From: Thecamonas trahens ATCC 50062
Taxonomy: Eukaryota > Apusozoa > Apusomonadida > Apusomonadidae
DNA length: 64,000 nucleotides
Assembly: GCF_000142905.1 (NCBI RefSeq)
Contig: NW_013657678.1
Coordinates: forward strand, 461,381-525,380
Direction of reading: 5' to 3'
Shown: positions 20,837 to 32,831 of the stretch, piece after piece
Layout of the letters: each line of letters begins with the position of its first letter
How positions within the stretch are numbered: the stretch's first letter is position 1
Translations under genes and position numbers: made by a program
Notes under the pieces: generated by a model
Database searches by the model: none
Seen by the model: only the letters and a program-made list of their open reading frames with translations
What the model was told of the DNA's origin: nothing

Positions 20837-22308
20837 ATGGCGACAGACTGGCTCCTTGAACGCGGACTTCTTCCCGACTTTCTCATCCGCATGGGCATTC
20901 GCCGCCAGCTCGGACAGCGGTAAGGCCCTCCCATCCCCCCCCTGTCTTCCTCCCCCTGTCCCCTCTGCCCCCCCCTCCCCCTCCCCCTCGTCCTGCTCCC
21001 GTCAGCCATTTGCGCCAACAGTGTTTGACCAACCACTCTGGCTTGCTGCACCCATGGTGCTCCCCCCCCCCCCCCCACCAAAGCCAATATCTTGGCCTGG
21101 TCTCTTTTCGACGCCCATGATGCTGCAACTCGTGTGAGCCTTTCTCCTTGACTGCTTGCTTGACTGCTGTCGTACTCTGCCTGCTACTCCTCGGGCCTTC
21201 GTCGCTGGCTTTCTTTGCTCGGCGGGAAAGAGTTGGGCAAAGAGCCGATAGAGATCGAAAAAAACAGGGCAGTGGCGGTGGAGAGGTAGAAAAGCGATGT
21301 CAGGAGAGGCACAAAGGCAAGTCCATACTCACTTACTCGGGTTTTCTGGTCGAGTCCAACAGGCTGGAGCAGGAGATGCGGAGCGATGAGTCTGAGGCCG
21401 CCGAGGCCAAGGCCAACTACGTGGCCAAGCTGAAGCAGATGCCGATCGCGGTGGCAACGGACGACGCCAACGAGCAGCACTACGAGGTCGATGATCGGTT
21501 CTACCAGATCTGCCTGGGCAAGAACCTCAAGTACTCATCGTCGATCTACCCCGAGGGCGTGACGACGCTCGACGCTGCCGAGGATGCCATGCTCGAGCTT
21601 ACGTGCTCCCGTGCGCGGCTGGACAACGGACTCAACATCCTGGAGCTTGGCTGCGGCTGGGGCTCGCTCTCGCTGTTCATGGCGGCCAAGTTCCCCGGCT
21701 CAACGATCACCTCGGTCTCCAACTCGAAGACGCAGAAAAAGTACATTGACGACACGGCGGCCGAGCGCGGGCTGACCAACCTGACGGTCATCACCTGCGA
21801 CATCAACGACCTCGACCTCGACGAGTCAGTCTACGACCGGGTGGTCTCAGTCGAGATGTTCGAGCACATGAAGAACTACCAGGTGCTGATGGGCAACATC
21901 TCGCGCTGGCTGGTGCCGGACGGCATGCTCTTTGTCCACATCTTTGTCCACCGCACCGTCGCCTACGACTTTGAGCAGGACTCGTGGATGGGCCGCTACT
22001 TTTTCACCGGCGGCACCATGCCCTCGGACGATCTGTTGCTGTACTTCCAGGATGCCATGGCCATCACCCAGCACTGGCGCGTCGACGGCCGCCACTATGC
22101 CCACACCTGCGAGGACTGGCTCCGCAACATGGACAACAACGCTGCGGAGGTTCGCGAGATCTTTGCCCAGTGCTACGGCGACGAAGCCACCAAGTTCTTC
22201 AACTACTGGCGCGTCTTCTACCTTGCCTGCGCCGAGCTCTTTGCCTACAACAATGGCCAGGAGTGGTTCGTCTCGCACTATCTCTTCACCAACAAGAAGA
22301 ACCAATGA
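20837..22308 (+). CDS. SAM-dependent methyltransferase, CFA-synthase / coclaurine-N-methyltransferase-like, two exons
   Basis: Exons 20837-20919 and 21363-22308 (5' site GTAAGG, 3' site CAACAG) give 342 residues. Exon 1 encodes [20 protein letters not shown], the N-terminal signature of the plant-type coclaurine N-methyltransferase-like group, and joins to [16 protein letters not shown]. The SAM site [16 protein letters not shown] lies at about residue 120, followed by [16 protein letters not shown] and [13 protein letters not shown]. The fold is that of cyclopropane-fatty-acid synthase relatives, which methylate lipids or small amines; the real substrate cannot be told. The intron contains a C15 run (21062-21076). 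The gene ends 61 bases from the convergent ankyrin gene. Confidence 0.85.
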
Positions 22309-22369
22309 ACGCCATCAGGCCGGCTTGCCACTCTGCCCTCGCTCCGCGACCGGTTGCTCCGCAACTGCA

Positions 22370-23509
22370 TTATCGCCGCCACACTGCCCGGTAAACTACA
22401 AAGCCCAGCGCTGCCGCTGCCGCGCCGGCCAGTCCGGCGACGGTAAGCGACGGCGCCGCTTCGTGGCGGACCAGCTCGCCCACACCGTGCATCATTTGCA
22501 TCGGCAGTGCAGCAAGATCGGCGCCGGCGGCCCAGCTACTAGTTCTCGATTCCCCCTCGTCGTCGCTCTCGTCTGACAACGAGCCGCTGTTGTTGCCGTG
22601 GGCAGCCGGCGGCGGGAAGAGTAGGACCCGCTCACTCGCCTCGCCCGGCGACGTCCGTGCAATCCTCTCCGGATGGGCCTCCCAGTACCGGCGCTCCTCT
22701 TCGGCCTCCAGCTCGGCGAGCAGCTCGTACAACACGCTTCGCGACGCGTCTTCCAGCTTGAGGATCCGGACTACAAGCTCTTGCATGGCCTTGGAGTGCA
22801 TCTGTAACAGGCGCTTGACGTGGATGTTCTGCGCAAAATCGACCGGAAGCTTGCCATCACGCGATCGGGCCTCTACGTTGGCACCGTGTCCAACAACCAG
22901 GGCTTCGACAACCCGGACATGCCCGCGTGATGCCGCATAGTGAAGCGGCGTGCAGCCAAACTTGTTGCGGACATCCACGCCACACCCGATCCCGATGAGG
23001 TACTCCACCACTTGCCCGTGCCCGGCCGCCGCCGCCCAGTGCAGCGGCGTCCATCCGTTCTTGGCCGATGCCTCTCCTGACAGACCGTATTCTTCCACCA
23101 GCGCCTGCACTACCCTTAGATGACCGCCGTGCGCTGCCGCATGAACCAGCGTCCATCCGTACTACCGGTATCCGTCCCGAGTCGCCACACACGCCAAGGC
23201 CCCGAGCCGCCCCAGTCCACCAGTCCCCGAATCCACCCAATTTTTCCCGTTAGTCTCCCCTGCCCGATCGCCCTGGCCCAACCCTGCACCACCTACCGGC
23301 AACCCCCTTGCTCTTTTGCTTGCGATGCCGCTACCACAACATGCCCGTCGCCCTCGCCCGCGCTCACCTACCGCGTCCACCACGTCGACACGGCCACCAG
23401 GAGCCTCTGCAAGGGTGCGCACACGGTTGAGGTCACCCTCAGTCACTGCGTCCCATAATGCTGATGGTGAGCCTGTGCTGGTCGAGGATCGTCGTCTGCT
23501 GCTTGCCAT
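22370..23509 (-). CDS. Tail-anchored ankyrin-repeat protein, two exons
   Basis: Exons 23372-23509 and 22370-23161, joined in phase 0 with 5' site GTAGGT and 3' site GGTAG, give 309 residues. The join makes a continuous ankyrin unit, VDVVDA followed by YGWTLVHAAAHGGH. Two more full repeats follow (GWTPLHWAAAAGHGQVVEYL and GCTPLHYAASRGHVRVVEAL) and a partial fourth. Then come a helical linker with LELEDASRS-like charged sequence and an acidic Ser region. The last 25 residues are a single hydrophobic helix (VAGLAGAAAAALGFVVY) ending RAVWRR, the pattern of a C-terminal tail anchor. Which organelle membrane it enters, and its partner, cannot be told from sequence. Confidence 0.85.
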
Positions 23510-24294
23510 GGCTCGAGTGACGTGGTGCTGCTCGCTGTGCGGCTGCTGCTGTGGCACCGGTTGAGCATCTGCCAGGCACGATTGCACTCTTGGCGACAGA
23601 AGCCAATCCCGCAAGCCGACCAGCCGATCAGACCCGGTCACCGCAAGGTAGCTGAGCCTCATTAGGGTTGTAAGGTTGGTGTCGACTGCCGCCGTCTATC
23701 GCATTCATCTGCGCTGCTCGGTGCTCCACGACGAGACCATCATGGGTGAGAAGGAGTCAGACACAGGGACGAGATGTCTTTGCAGCACAGATCTGCACCA
23801 ACAACACACTCCCTTGATATCTGTACTATCACGACCGTCTTGTGGACATGCGCGTGCCCTCTGTGCCTCTCTCCGAGCGCATCGGAGCCAAAACCGGCCT
23901 GGGACGACAAAAAACATGATCGCACCAAATCTTTGCCCCAAACCCACGCACTTTCACTTCTTCCCTCCCCCCCCCCCCCCCCCACCCTGCTATTCAACGT
24001 GGTCAACCTCGGCTACTCACTCCCTTTGACCCCCTCCCCTCCCTCCTCTCTCCCATCGTCATCATCTTTTCTCCTCTCCTCCCACGACGAGGCAGTATTT
24101 ATCCTTTTGCCGCTCTACGGGAGAAAAAACCAATTCTTCGACTGTGCGGAATGCCAAAAGGCTCTCTGCGCACGACGTGTCGCCGGCAGCCCGCTGGCAC
24201 CTACACCTACGCCTACGCCTACGCCTACGCCTACCCATCCACACCCACACCCATACTCCACTCGAGGTCAACTGCCCCCCCCCCCTACCACACC
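23510..24294. promoter_or_regulatory. Divergent promoter region with long C tracts
   Basis: 785 bases between divergent genes. It contains a C17 run at 23967-23983, pyrimidine-rich sequence to about 24080, an array of CTACGC-type hexamers at 24201-24234 and a C11 run at 24275-24285 immediately before the next start codon. No coding feature is supported. Confidence 0.5.
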
Positions 24295-25896
24295 ATGCAT
24301 GCTTTCGCTTTGGTGCACGCACTGGTTGTTGTTCTCCTGGTGGCAGCCGTGGTCAATGCGAGCACCTCGGACGAGTTGACAGGCCTTGACGTCATGGACG
24401 CGCGTGAGAGTGTGGTTGTTGGCGCGACGGATGGTCAAGGTAATGAGGTGAAGGCCCAGATGATGGACTCGGGCAGCGGAGGGGCTTTGTTTGGAAAATT
24501 GGCTCGCTGCCTGTCGCCACTGCTGGCAAGTCTGGTTGATCTGAGCGAGAATGCCGCACGCCCGGACAAGACCGTCATGATTGAGGCGAGGAGCTGCTTC
24601 CTTGACGTCATGGCCGAGGCTGAGGCTGGTGATGCAGGTTGTGTTCATGGCGCGGGTATTGATGCTGCCGTCGCGCTCGCTGGTTTGGCGCTGGTTGACG
24701 GAAAGATGGAGCTTGTGGCCGCGAGCCAGGCTCTCTACACGCTGCGAGCCAGGCTGGCCTCGCGGGGCGGTTGCATTGTCGGCGCGCCCGGCTTGAACCG
24801 CTATCAGCTGCGCAACTCGATGGGACGGCTTGACGCTATGCGAGGCTACCTTGCTGAGTTTTCCAGCCCAGCTGACGTCCAGCGCGCCCGCGAGCTCCTG
24901 GCGTCGGCGCGGATGCTGGCCGTGGATCCGTCGTCGTGCTTCATGTGCTACGACGACTACCACTCGCGGCCGATGGGCTATGTTGGTCGCTCGATGGAGA
25001 ACTCGTCACCGTTCACCCACTATGCGGCGCCACTGGCACGACTCCTCCTCTTGCGCACCTCGCTCGAGACGCTCCACCTTTGGGCTCCGTCGGCCGCCGC
25101 CGATCTCGGCGCGAGCATCGACGCCCGGCATGGCCACCATCGGACTGGAACACCAGTTCCTACTGCCGACAATGGGTACTCGGATACCACTGCCGAGCCT
25201 GTGAGCATTGGGTGGTCCGGCCTTGCCACCACCAACGCGTCTCGTGTCGCCGGTGCTGGCGCCGAGCTCGCTGGCAACGACTTTGGCTACGGCCACCTGC
25301 AGCACGTGCTCTCGCCGTACGAGCTCACTCTCCTCGTTGAGTATTATGACTCGTGTGTCGACGGCGAGTTTGTGGTGTGGGAGGATCTCGAGCAGGGCCG
25401 GCGAACGGCCAAGTCAGAGCGGGTCGGCTACTTTCTCAACGTTGCACTCGCCCCGCTCGCCGAGGCCGTGCTCTCCCGTCCAGTCAAGGTCGCCTACTCG
25501 TTTTACTCAGACTACGCCATCGATCCGCGCCTCGGCCAGCCAGCACACGCACTCTTCCCTCACACCGACCGTGAGGACAACCAGTACACGTTCTCGATCC
25601 AGGTCGCCTTTCAGGGCGAGCCCGGCGCCGACGCGCACTGGCCGCTCTACGTCGACCAGCTCGAGACGCTGCCCATGCGCGCATCCTGGCGCCAACAGCC
25701 TGATCGGTCGACCACTACCGCGGTGTACCTGGTCTCTGGCGACGGGCTTCTGTTCCAGGGCCGCAGCCACATCCACTTTCGCAGCCCCTTGCCCAAGGGC
25801 GTCTCGCGTGTCGCCAATATCATCCTTCACTACGTCGACTCGGACTTTGACCTCCGCCACTACAAGGAGCGCCAGTGGATTGATCCGGACATTTAG
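24295..25896 (+). CDS. Secreted 2-oxoglutarate/Fe(II) dioxygenase, prolyl-hydroxylase-like
   Basis: 533 residues. The first ~22 residues (AFALVHALVVVLLVAAVV) form a signal peptide. A Cys-containing helical N-terminal half with CxxCYDDYH is followed by a jelly-roll oxygenase. The iron ligands are probably His423 and Asp425 in LFPHTDREDNQYT and His494 in SHIHFRSPL, with Arg496 or a nearby basic residue for 2-oxoglutarate; then VANIILHYVDSD. Collagen-type prolyl hydroxylases (leprecan/P3H and P4H) share this layout, so a secretory-pathway protein hydroxylase is likely; substrate unknown. An internal ATG-free start region and the C11 run just upstream support this start. The stop is 15 bases from the convergent giant gene. 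Confidence 0.75.
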   Translation: MHAFALVHALVVVLLVAAVVNASTSDELTGLDVMDARESVVVGATDGQGNEVKAQMMDSGSGGALFGKLARCLSPLLASLVDLSENAARPDKTVMIEARSCFLDVMAEAEAGDAGCVHGAGIDAAVALAGLALVDGKMELVAASQALYTLRARLASRGGCIVGAPGLNRYQLRNSMGRLDAMRGYLAEFSSPADVQRARELLASARMLAVDPSSCFMCYDDYHSRPMGYVGRSMENSSPFTHYAAPLARLLLLRTSLETLHLWAPSAAADLGASIDARHGHHRTGTPVPTADNGYSDTTAEPVSIGWSGLATTNASRVAGAGAELAGNDFGYGHLQHVLSPYELTLLVEYYDSCVDGEFVVWEDLEQGRRTAKSERVGYFLNVALAPLAEAVLSRPVKVAYSFYSDYAIDPRLGQPAHALFPHTDREDNQYTFSIQVAFQGEPGADAHWPLYVDQLETLPMRASWRQQPDRSTTTAVYLVSGDGLLFQGRSHIHFRSPLPKGVSRVANIILHYVDSDFDLRHYKERQWIDPDI

Positions 25897-25911
25897 CACA
25901 GTTAAAACAGA

Positions 25912-28381
25912 CTACACACGGAGCACAGCCTTGACCTTGCGATACATCGACTTGGTGATGTCCAGAATCCACCCGACTCGTTTGATGGCCGGCAGCAGCG
26001 CGTCGTCGCTCATCTCGGCCTGTACGGCCCGTGCCACGTTGCGGACCGCAACCTTGAGCTCCTTGAGCTTGGCGTCCTCGCCGGCCGCCAGGTGCTGTGC
26101 ATTCTTCACCGCGGCAGCGAGCGGCTCACTGAGCTCAGACTCGGCCGCGGCGGCCGCCAGTGCCATGCCCGCGTCGGCGATGTTGCGGACTGCAACGACA
26201 AGCGCCACGTCTGCCATAAGCTTCTTAACACCCTTGGCGTACGCCGCTGCCAGCATGTCAAACTTCTTGCGCTTCTCTTTGCGCGCGGTCTTGTCCATAA
26301 CTACCACTTTGCGGCCTGTCGACGCCATCGCACCTGCCACGGCCGAGAGCTCGTGCACAAGCGACGGTGCCAGCGAGACGTGCGCAGTGCTTGTCTCGTT
26401 GTCGTTCGCTTCGGCCACCAGCCGCTGCGCAGTCTGCACCAGCCGCCCGACCGGCCCGTCGTGAAGTTCGCACACCGCCTCGTGGCGAGCTGACGACTTG
26501 CCCTCCACTAGCTTGTGGAAGCTTGGCGCCAGAGCATCGACCACTGTGGCCACATCGCCGACCCATAGCCGTCGCGTCGCGCCCGACGCCACATGCAGCG
26601 ACCGCGGCGCTGTCCGATGCCGCGGCTGGCTCGACGCCACCGTGCCGCGCAGGCCACGGCTTCGGCTCGGCGCTGCGCTTCCAGCCTTACTCTTTCCTCC
26701 ACCGCGTTCGGCCTGAAGCTCGTTAACCGCCGCCACCATCGACGACAGCGCCTTGACGCCGTCGTGGAATGCCTGCGACGACGCAGCACTCGCCTTGGCG
26801 TCGCTCACTTCGCCATCGCGGAGCACCCGCTTGACCGTCGCCCAAAACGACTTGACCGAGTCGAGCCCAAGCTCGAGGGCGCGCATGACACCACCGAGCC
26901 CAAAGTCCTTGGTGTGCTCAACCACAGCTTTGCGCGCTGCTTTCAGTAGCATTCGCGCCGTCTTGCATGACGTCTTGAGCGTCTTGGGAATGACCACATT
27001 GAGCGCAACTCCGCCGGCTTCCAGTAGCGCCGCGCAGTGCAGCACTGCTTTGGCCGCCACAATGGCGTACGCCAGCATCGGTTGGCCACCGACCTCGTGG
27101 AGCACCTCCTCCGGAGGGACCAGCGACGACCGCAGCCGCGGTGCGTCGTCTGGCAGCCGCTCAATCGAGCCGCACACCGGCTCGCGCCACAGCACCACTC
27201 CGCGTGACGACTCGTACATGACGTCTTCGTACAGCGGTGACCACTGCTCCACCCACGTTTCGTCCGGGTTGGCGTCGGGCGCGTCGAGGTCAGCGCCCGA
27301 GCCGGCTGCTTGCATCCGCTTCATGACGCGGACCATGACCTCGCCGATCGCCGCCGCCACGCTGATAAATACGTTCTCGGCCTCGACCACGTGGCTGCTG
27401 CCAAGGCTCTCTCCGCTGGCGTCGTCGCATTGGGCGGCGGCGGCGGCGCGAACGCCACTTTGAGTAAGCGTTGCCACGAGCTCGTGGAGCGTCGTCGCGG
27501 TTGTGTCCCGCCCACGGGTCTCGCACTGGCCGGCAACCATTTCCATGGCGCCGGCAACTTCGGCCATGCGCTTGACGAGGACGCGCGCAAGCTCGCGCTG
27601 ACCAGACTTGGCATGGGCCGTCGCCACTGCATGCCCATACAACGACTGCAGTGAGCGGGCAAAGACATGCCAGTTGCCCTCATCGGTGCGGAGCACAGCT
27701 TGGCGCCGCTCTGCAACCGGCGACACCGCAGTCGGTGCACCCGCACCGCTTGACTCACCCGCATCGTCCGACTGAGTGTTGTCCGAGTCGACGCCATACA
27801 GACCTTGCTCCAGCTCCGAGCCTAGGACGTAGACATCGTCCTCTAGAAGCTGTGCAAGCTCATGCATGAACTCGGGCGTTGCCGCTGTTGGATCGGAGCG
27901 AATAGTGCCGACGGCCTTGGCAAGAAGCTGGACCACCTCCCTCACGTCCTCGACAAACTCTTCGTTGATCTGAGCAGCGTCGGTGGCAAGATCCGCCACG
28001 GCCTTGAGCTCTTTGAGCACGTCGATGCCGCGCGAGACGAGGCCATCAACCGAGTCCGTGGCAAACATGGCGTCAACCGCCATCTGGACCCGGACGCCTG
28101 CAACCTGCAGGGGCGGATCGCTTGAGCCCGACTCACAGAGTGAGGTCCACGACTCGTGCCGCACCATGTGGGTCGGCACGTCCGAGTACGAGAGAAAATC
28201 GTCGTCACAGTAAGTCTCTTCCAGGGCTAGATGCCCGTTCGCATCGCCGCCGGTCGCCCCGAACAGCGCCACAAGCGTTGCAGTGAGCGTCTTGGTAGCG
28301 TGTCCGACGCCAGAGAGGGCTTCCACTGCTGCGCCAAGGGCGCGGTCGAGCGCTTCATGTCTGTCCTCATGTGATGAGGAC

Positions 28382-28413
<32 letters not shown>

Positions 28414-31400
28414 CGATGAGGACTCATCGACCTCGACCTCGGCCACGGTGACGACGCAAGCCACAAGGTGTGACATGGATACGCCGAGATCTTCGGCGGC
28501 AGCAAAGACCGCGTTGTTTTCTCCGCACACGGCCTCGGCCATGGCAATAAAGTTCTTGACCGACGAGGCCAGCGACGAAACTGCGTGAGTCTCGCCGAGC
28601 TGCGGGTTGGCGAGTGCCTCGGCAACGAACACCATGTCTTGGCCAATGGCATCGATGAGAACCTGGAGCTCGGGCGCGAGACCATCGCCGGTATGGTTGG
28701 CTGCTGCAACAGCTGTCTCCTCTGCCAGCGGCGCCGGGGCCGGAGCGACTGGCGGGTGCTCACCAAGACTTTGGCTTTCGCGCAGCACGACCGAGCCCGA
28801 AGCCGAAGACGAGCTCGAAGCAGAGCTCGAGGCCGAGCCCAAGGCCGAGCCCGAGGCCGAGGCAGGCGGTGATGCAGCCTCAGCAGGCGTCACATCACGT
28901 GATGCAGCGGGAGTGGTCGAGCCGATGGCTGCAGCAGCATCAGCGGCTTCCTGAGCAGCTTCGAGATCTGCAGTGTCGAGCGACGACGAGTCCGAGTCTG
29001 AGCTGGAGTCGAGGGCAGCTGGGACCGAGTCTGCCGACGAGGCAGAGATGCCTGCCGACGACGGAGGCGGAGACGACGAAGACGGCGACGATTCCGAGTC
29101 TGAGATCTTCTCCTTGGGCGTGGACGAAAGCGAGGCGCGCCGCGAGGCAAATGAGACCAGCGACGCCAAGTTACTTTGCTGAGCGCGCCCACCGCGGCTT
29201 GAAGGCGGGTTCTCGGACATGAGCGACTCGGACTCGGACTCATTGCGCTTGAGTGGCGAGAGGGAAAAGTCCAGGGCACTGGACGGAGGCACCAATGGAG
29301 CGAGCAACTCGTTGCGAACCTTGTGCAGGGTGTCGAGCGCAGCATTGTGGGCCTTGACGAGCGTCTCTGTCGCATCGACCGCATCGGCCTCGACGTCGTA
29401 GACATAGTCTTGAGCCAGAGTCAAGCACCGCTCGATGCGGACACCGGCGTCCTGTGTCACCGAGGTGACGCGGGCCCGCGAGTTGAGGTCAAGGAGTCGA
29501 GCCTGCAGCTGGTAGACGTAGCCCGAGACAGCCGAAGCGACTCGCGATGCGGTGGCAAGGATGAGCAAGCGTAGCAACTCCTCCACATCGTTGACGGTCT
29601 CGAGGTCGTTGGAGCCGGCAGTCGGCTGCAGCAGCGGCGAGGGTGGGGCGAGGCGCGCCGAGGTTGAGATCTGCCGGGCGCGGGCGAGCGCTCCGGTAAA
29701 GTGCTCCAGGTATAGCCGAGTCTTGGGATGGGTGGCAAAGGTGACGAAAGAGCGGGCGGCGTGGACAGCGGCCAGGCGCTGGGCTTGGGCCTGGGCAGCT
29801 TGGGCGGCATGGAGCCTGGCTTGCAGGAGCTTGAACAGCGGAGCATCGCTGGGACACGCGCTCACGACCAAGCCCGCCTCAGACTCAAAGGTGGCAAAGA
29901 GGCTGTCGTGGGCGGCATGCAGCGGTGAGTCTGGGTTGACCGCCGCCTCGAGCGAAACGACAACGGCAACGGCGCGGTCGACTGGCGACGGCTCGGCGAG
30001 AAACGACAAGGTCTTGAGGAGCGGCTCGACCGAGTTGGGAAGCGAGTCGGCAACATCGTCAAAGAACAAGACGGAGGCCAGGAAGGAGGCAAGCGCAGCG
30101 AGAGCCTCAGCCATGTCGGCCAGCGCCGACTTTGCAGTCGGCGACGAGAGGAAGAAGCCGAGACCGTGAGCGAGCGAGGTCGAGGCCTCGAGGTGAAGAG
30201 TGGAGCAGGCCGTGCAAATGTGTGCCACGAGGTCCAAGATGCGCTTGCCTGCTGTGGACGGGACGCGAGCGCGGACCTCAGCCCGGGTGCGCTCCACAAC
30301 AAGGCAGCCGAGAACGTTGCGCAAGCAGCGGACGGTCTCGATGCGGTGGAGAAGAAACTCGCGCGGCTCGACGTTGCGGCAGAGGGCCGAGAGCATGGAG
30401 GCGAGAGCATGCAAGAGGCGGTCGGTGCCAGCAACAGCCGAGTCGGGGAGGACAGGTGGAACAGCAACGGCAGCAGCACCGCCTGCAGAGCGCGAGGCGA
30501 GCGCAAGGTCACCGAGAGCCTCCGGCTCCAAGTCGCGGATGACAGCCCTGGCTGCGTCAGTCTCAAGCTCAGCGCCGAGAGCGCCGAGAGCAGCGCCGAG
30601 GGCACTCGGCCGCTCAGACGAAGGTAGGGCGTTATTCTCGTTGGTGTCTGCGACAGCAGAGAGGATGGCGCTCAGCGAGCGAACGATACCGTCGATGCGG
30701 CATGCAGCGCCGACGGCAGCGCCGAGAGCGTCAGCCTGGGCAGAGTCAAGCACGCTTGTCTCGGTGGTGATGCGGAAGATGGCCTCCATGTCGAGGGCCA
30801 GCTCGACAGCCTTGTGCGGGAGGTGAACGAGGATGTCACGAGCAAGCGAGAGTTCGGGTTCGATCAGGACTGCGAGCGAGAGTAGGTAGCGAATCTCAGG
30901 CTCGACGTCCTCCATGAGGAGGGCGATGCCCGAGAGACAGAGTCCAAGCTTGGCGGGCGCGGTAGACGCGACGCGGACGTAGGCGACAAGCGAGGCTACA
31001 AGGTCGCAGAGGAGCTGTAGCACACCGTTGCCGACGTCGACAAGAAGGTCGCCGCTCGGGGTGGATCCCGGCTCGAGGCCTGAGAGATCGAGCTCAAAAA
31101 CACCCTCGTTGACGGCAGCCTCGATCGACTGCAGACCGTGCACAACGGCAAGGAGCGAGGAAGTGGCCTCGACCGGTGAGCTTGCGCCGTCTGTCCGGGT
31201 AGAGGAGAGGACAGACGGCTCGTCCATGGAATAGTCGCAGACGACAGACCACTCAGCAAGGGCAGCGCGAGAGGCGCGGAGCGAGTTGGCGACGATTTCC
31301 AGCAGGCTGTCAAGCTCGGCAACCGCGTCCGGGGCGACGATGGTGAGCGAGGCACGGGCGGCGAGGGCACCGGCCACCACCTGCGATGTGGCCTCGACGG

Positions 31401-32506
31401 ACGACTCGATGCGATCAGAGAGGGTGTCGAGGTCTGCGGAAGGCAGCTGGAGTGGAGGAGCAGACGGCGGAGCGACGGCACGGATGTTCTTGATGAGCTT
31501 GAGAAGAGCGACGCCGGCGGCAGCCAGCGTGTCCATGGTGGCGTGAAGCGATGACGGGACGGCCTCCTCGGGCTGGGCGCGGAGGAAGCGGACGAGAGCA
31601 TGCGAAGCAGTCGTCGACTGGATGATCTCACCACGGACGTAAACCGAAACCGACCAGCGGACAAGATCGTGAGCGTTGGCCTTGATTTCGGCAATGGCGT
31701 CTGCGACCGCATCGCCTGCAAGGCCACGGAGCGCAGCAGCGCGTGTGAGTAGTGCATTCCCGAGGCCCTTGTACCACGCAATAGCCATAGAATCTGAAGC
31801 CATGACCTCGCACTCGGAGTTGCAGGTGACGATAAGGTCTTTGATAGAGGCCTCGACACGATCGGCGCTCTGGGCGTTGTCAGCGAGGACACAGGCGATG
31901 TCGGCCTGCAGCTCATCAAGAACTGAGAGTAGCGGCGGGGCAACAACGATGATGCTCTGATTCGTGCTCTGATCGCGAGAAGAGTCCGCAAGCGGGGCGC
32001 TATCTGGAGCCATGGCGCATGCAAGCGAGTCCAAAGCATCGCCCAGCATGCCCAGCCGCGACATGAAGATCTTGGAGGCGGTGTCGAGCCTGCCTGTTGT
32101 CTGGATGAGGGTGAGCAGGCCAACTTGACGCTCACGGATGCGTTGAAGGAGTGTCGAGAGACTGTGTGTGATATGTAAGAGGGGGGGGTGATCGTCAGTC
32201 TTGGTGAGGTGAGCAAACAGGAAGAGGGTAGGGGAGGGTGAGGGGGATAGGGGAGGGGGAGCAAGGGTTAAGACCGTACTCTTTGTCGATACCTGTAGAA
32301 GCAGCCTTTTGGACAAACTTTGAACCGGCGACAAGGAGCTCAGCAAGAAGGTTGTGCAAGCGATCGATGTCAGCTACGATCTGGTCTTCCAGCTGAGGCA
32401 TGAAGAGGGTGGAGACGAGGACCTCGGTGGCTGCCTCGACCTGCTCGCCAATGCCATACACCCGGTCAATGCCCTCCACCACTGCGTCCACATTAGCTCC
32501 ACTCAT
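25912..32506 (-). CDS. Giant alpha-helical protein of unknown family (2158 residues), two exons
   Basis: Exons 32280-32506 and 25912-32161. The 5' site GTACGG and 3' site CACACAG restore STGIDK then DLSTLLQRIRERQ in frame. The protein is Ala/Leu/Val-rich and almost wholly helical in character, with repeated amphipathic helices such as LLQRIRERQVGLLTLIQTTG and AVLHCAALLEAGGVALNV. It has no transmembrane segment. A low-complexity Ser/Asp/Ala region lies around coordinates 28770-29220 and an 18-Ser run near 28380-28425. The C-terminal 300 residues are basic helices (KTARKEKRKKFDMLAAAYAK). The look is of a helical-bundle rod such as talin or vinculin relatives, but I see no diagnostic motif, so no function is given. 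The frame is unbroken for over 6 kb. Confidence 0.8.
28380..28425. repeat. GAT/ATG triplet repeat in the giant gene
   Basis: Encodes a poly-Ser stretch on the coding strand; frame is kept. Confidence 0.8.
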
Positions 32507-32831
32507 GACCACACACCTGGTGCTGGTCAGCTGTTTGGGGGATTGTGTTGTGTTGTGTTGTGGTGTGGCGTGGTGGAGTGTACGTGTACTATCTGTCCGA
32601 CTCGGGATGCGTGGGTGTGTGTGCGGGGTGTGCGGCGGCTTGTCGGGCGGGGGCGAGCGGTGTGGCCGAATGACTGGCCCACGAGCGGCGGGCCGATGGG
32701 GCGAGCGGAGCCGATCCCATGCACTCAGCGTTGAGTGGGTTGGTTGTGTGCAGGGTGCGCAAGGCGTTCAATGACTGGCTAGATGAGTTCTGGTAGTGTG
32801 GCTGCGAGAAGGGCTGCGGCTACGGCTACGA
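32507..32831. other. Intergenic, upstream of the giant gene
   Basis: 325 bases, GT-rich on the plus strand, between the giant-gene start and the stop of homogentisate dioxygenase. Nothing else was seen. Confidence 0.4.

Noticed and set aside
25912-32506. Calling the giant helical protein talin or vinculin
   Set aside because: No FERM, I/LWEQ or vinculin signature is visible; only general helical character supports it.
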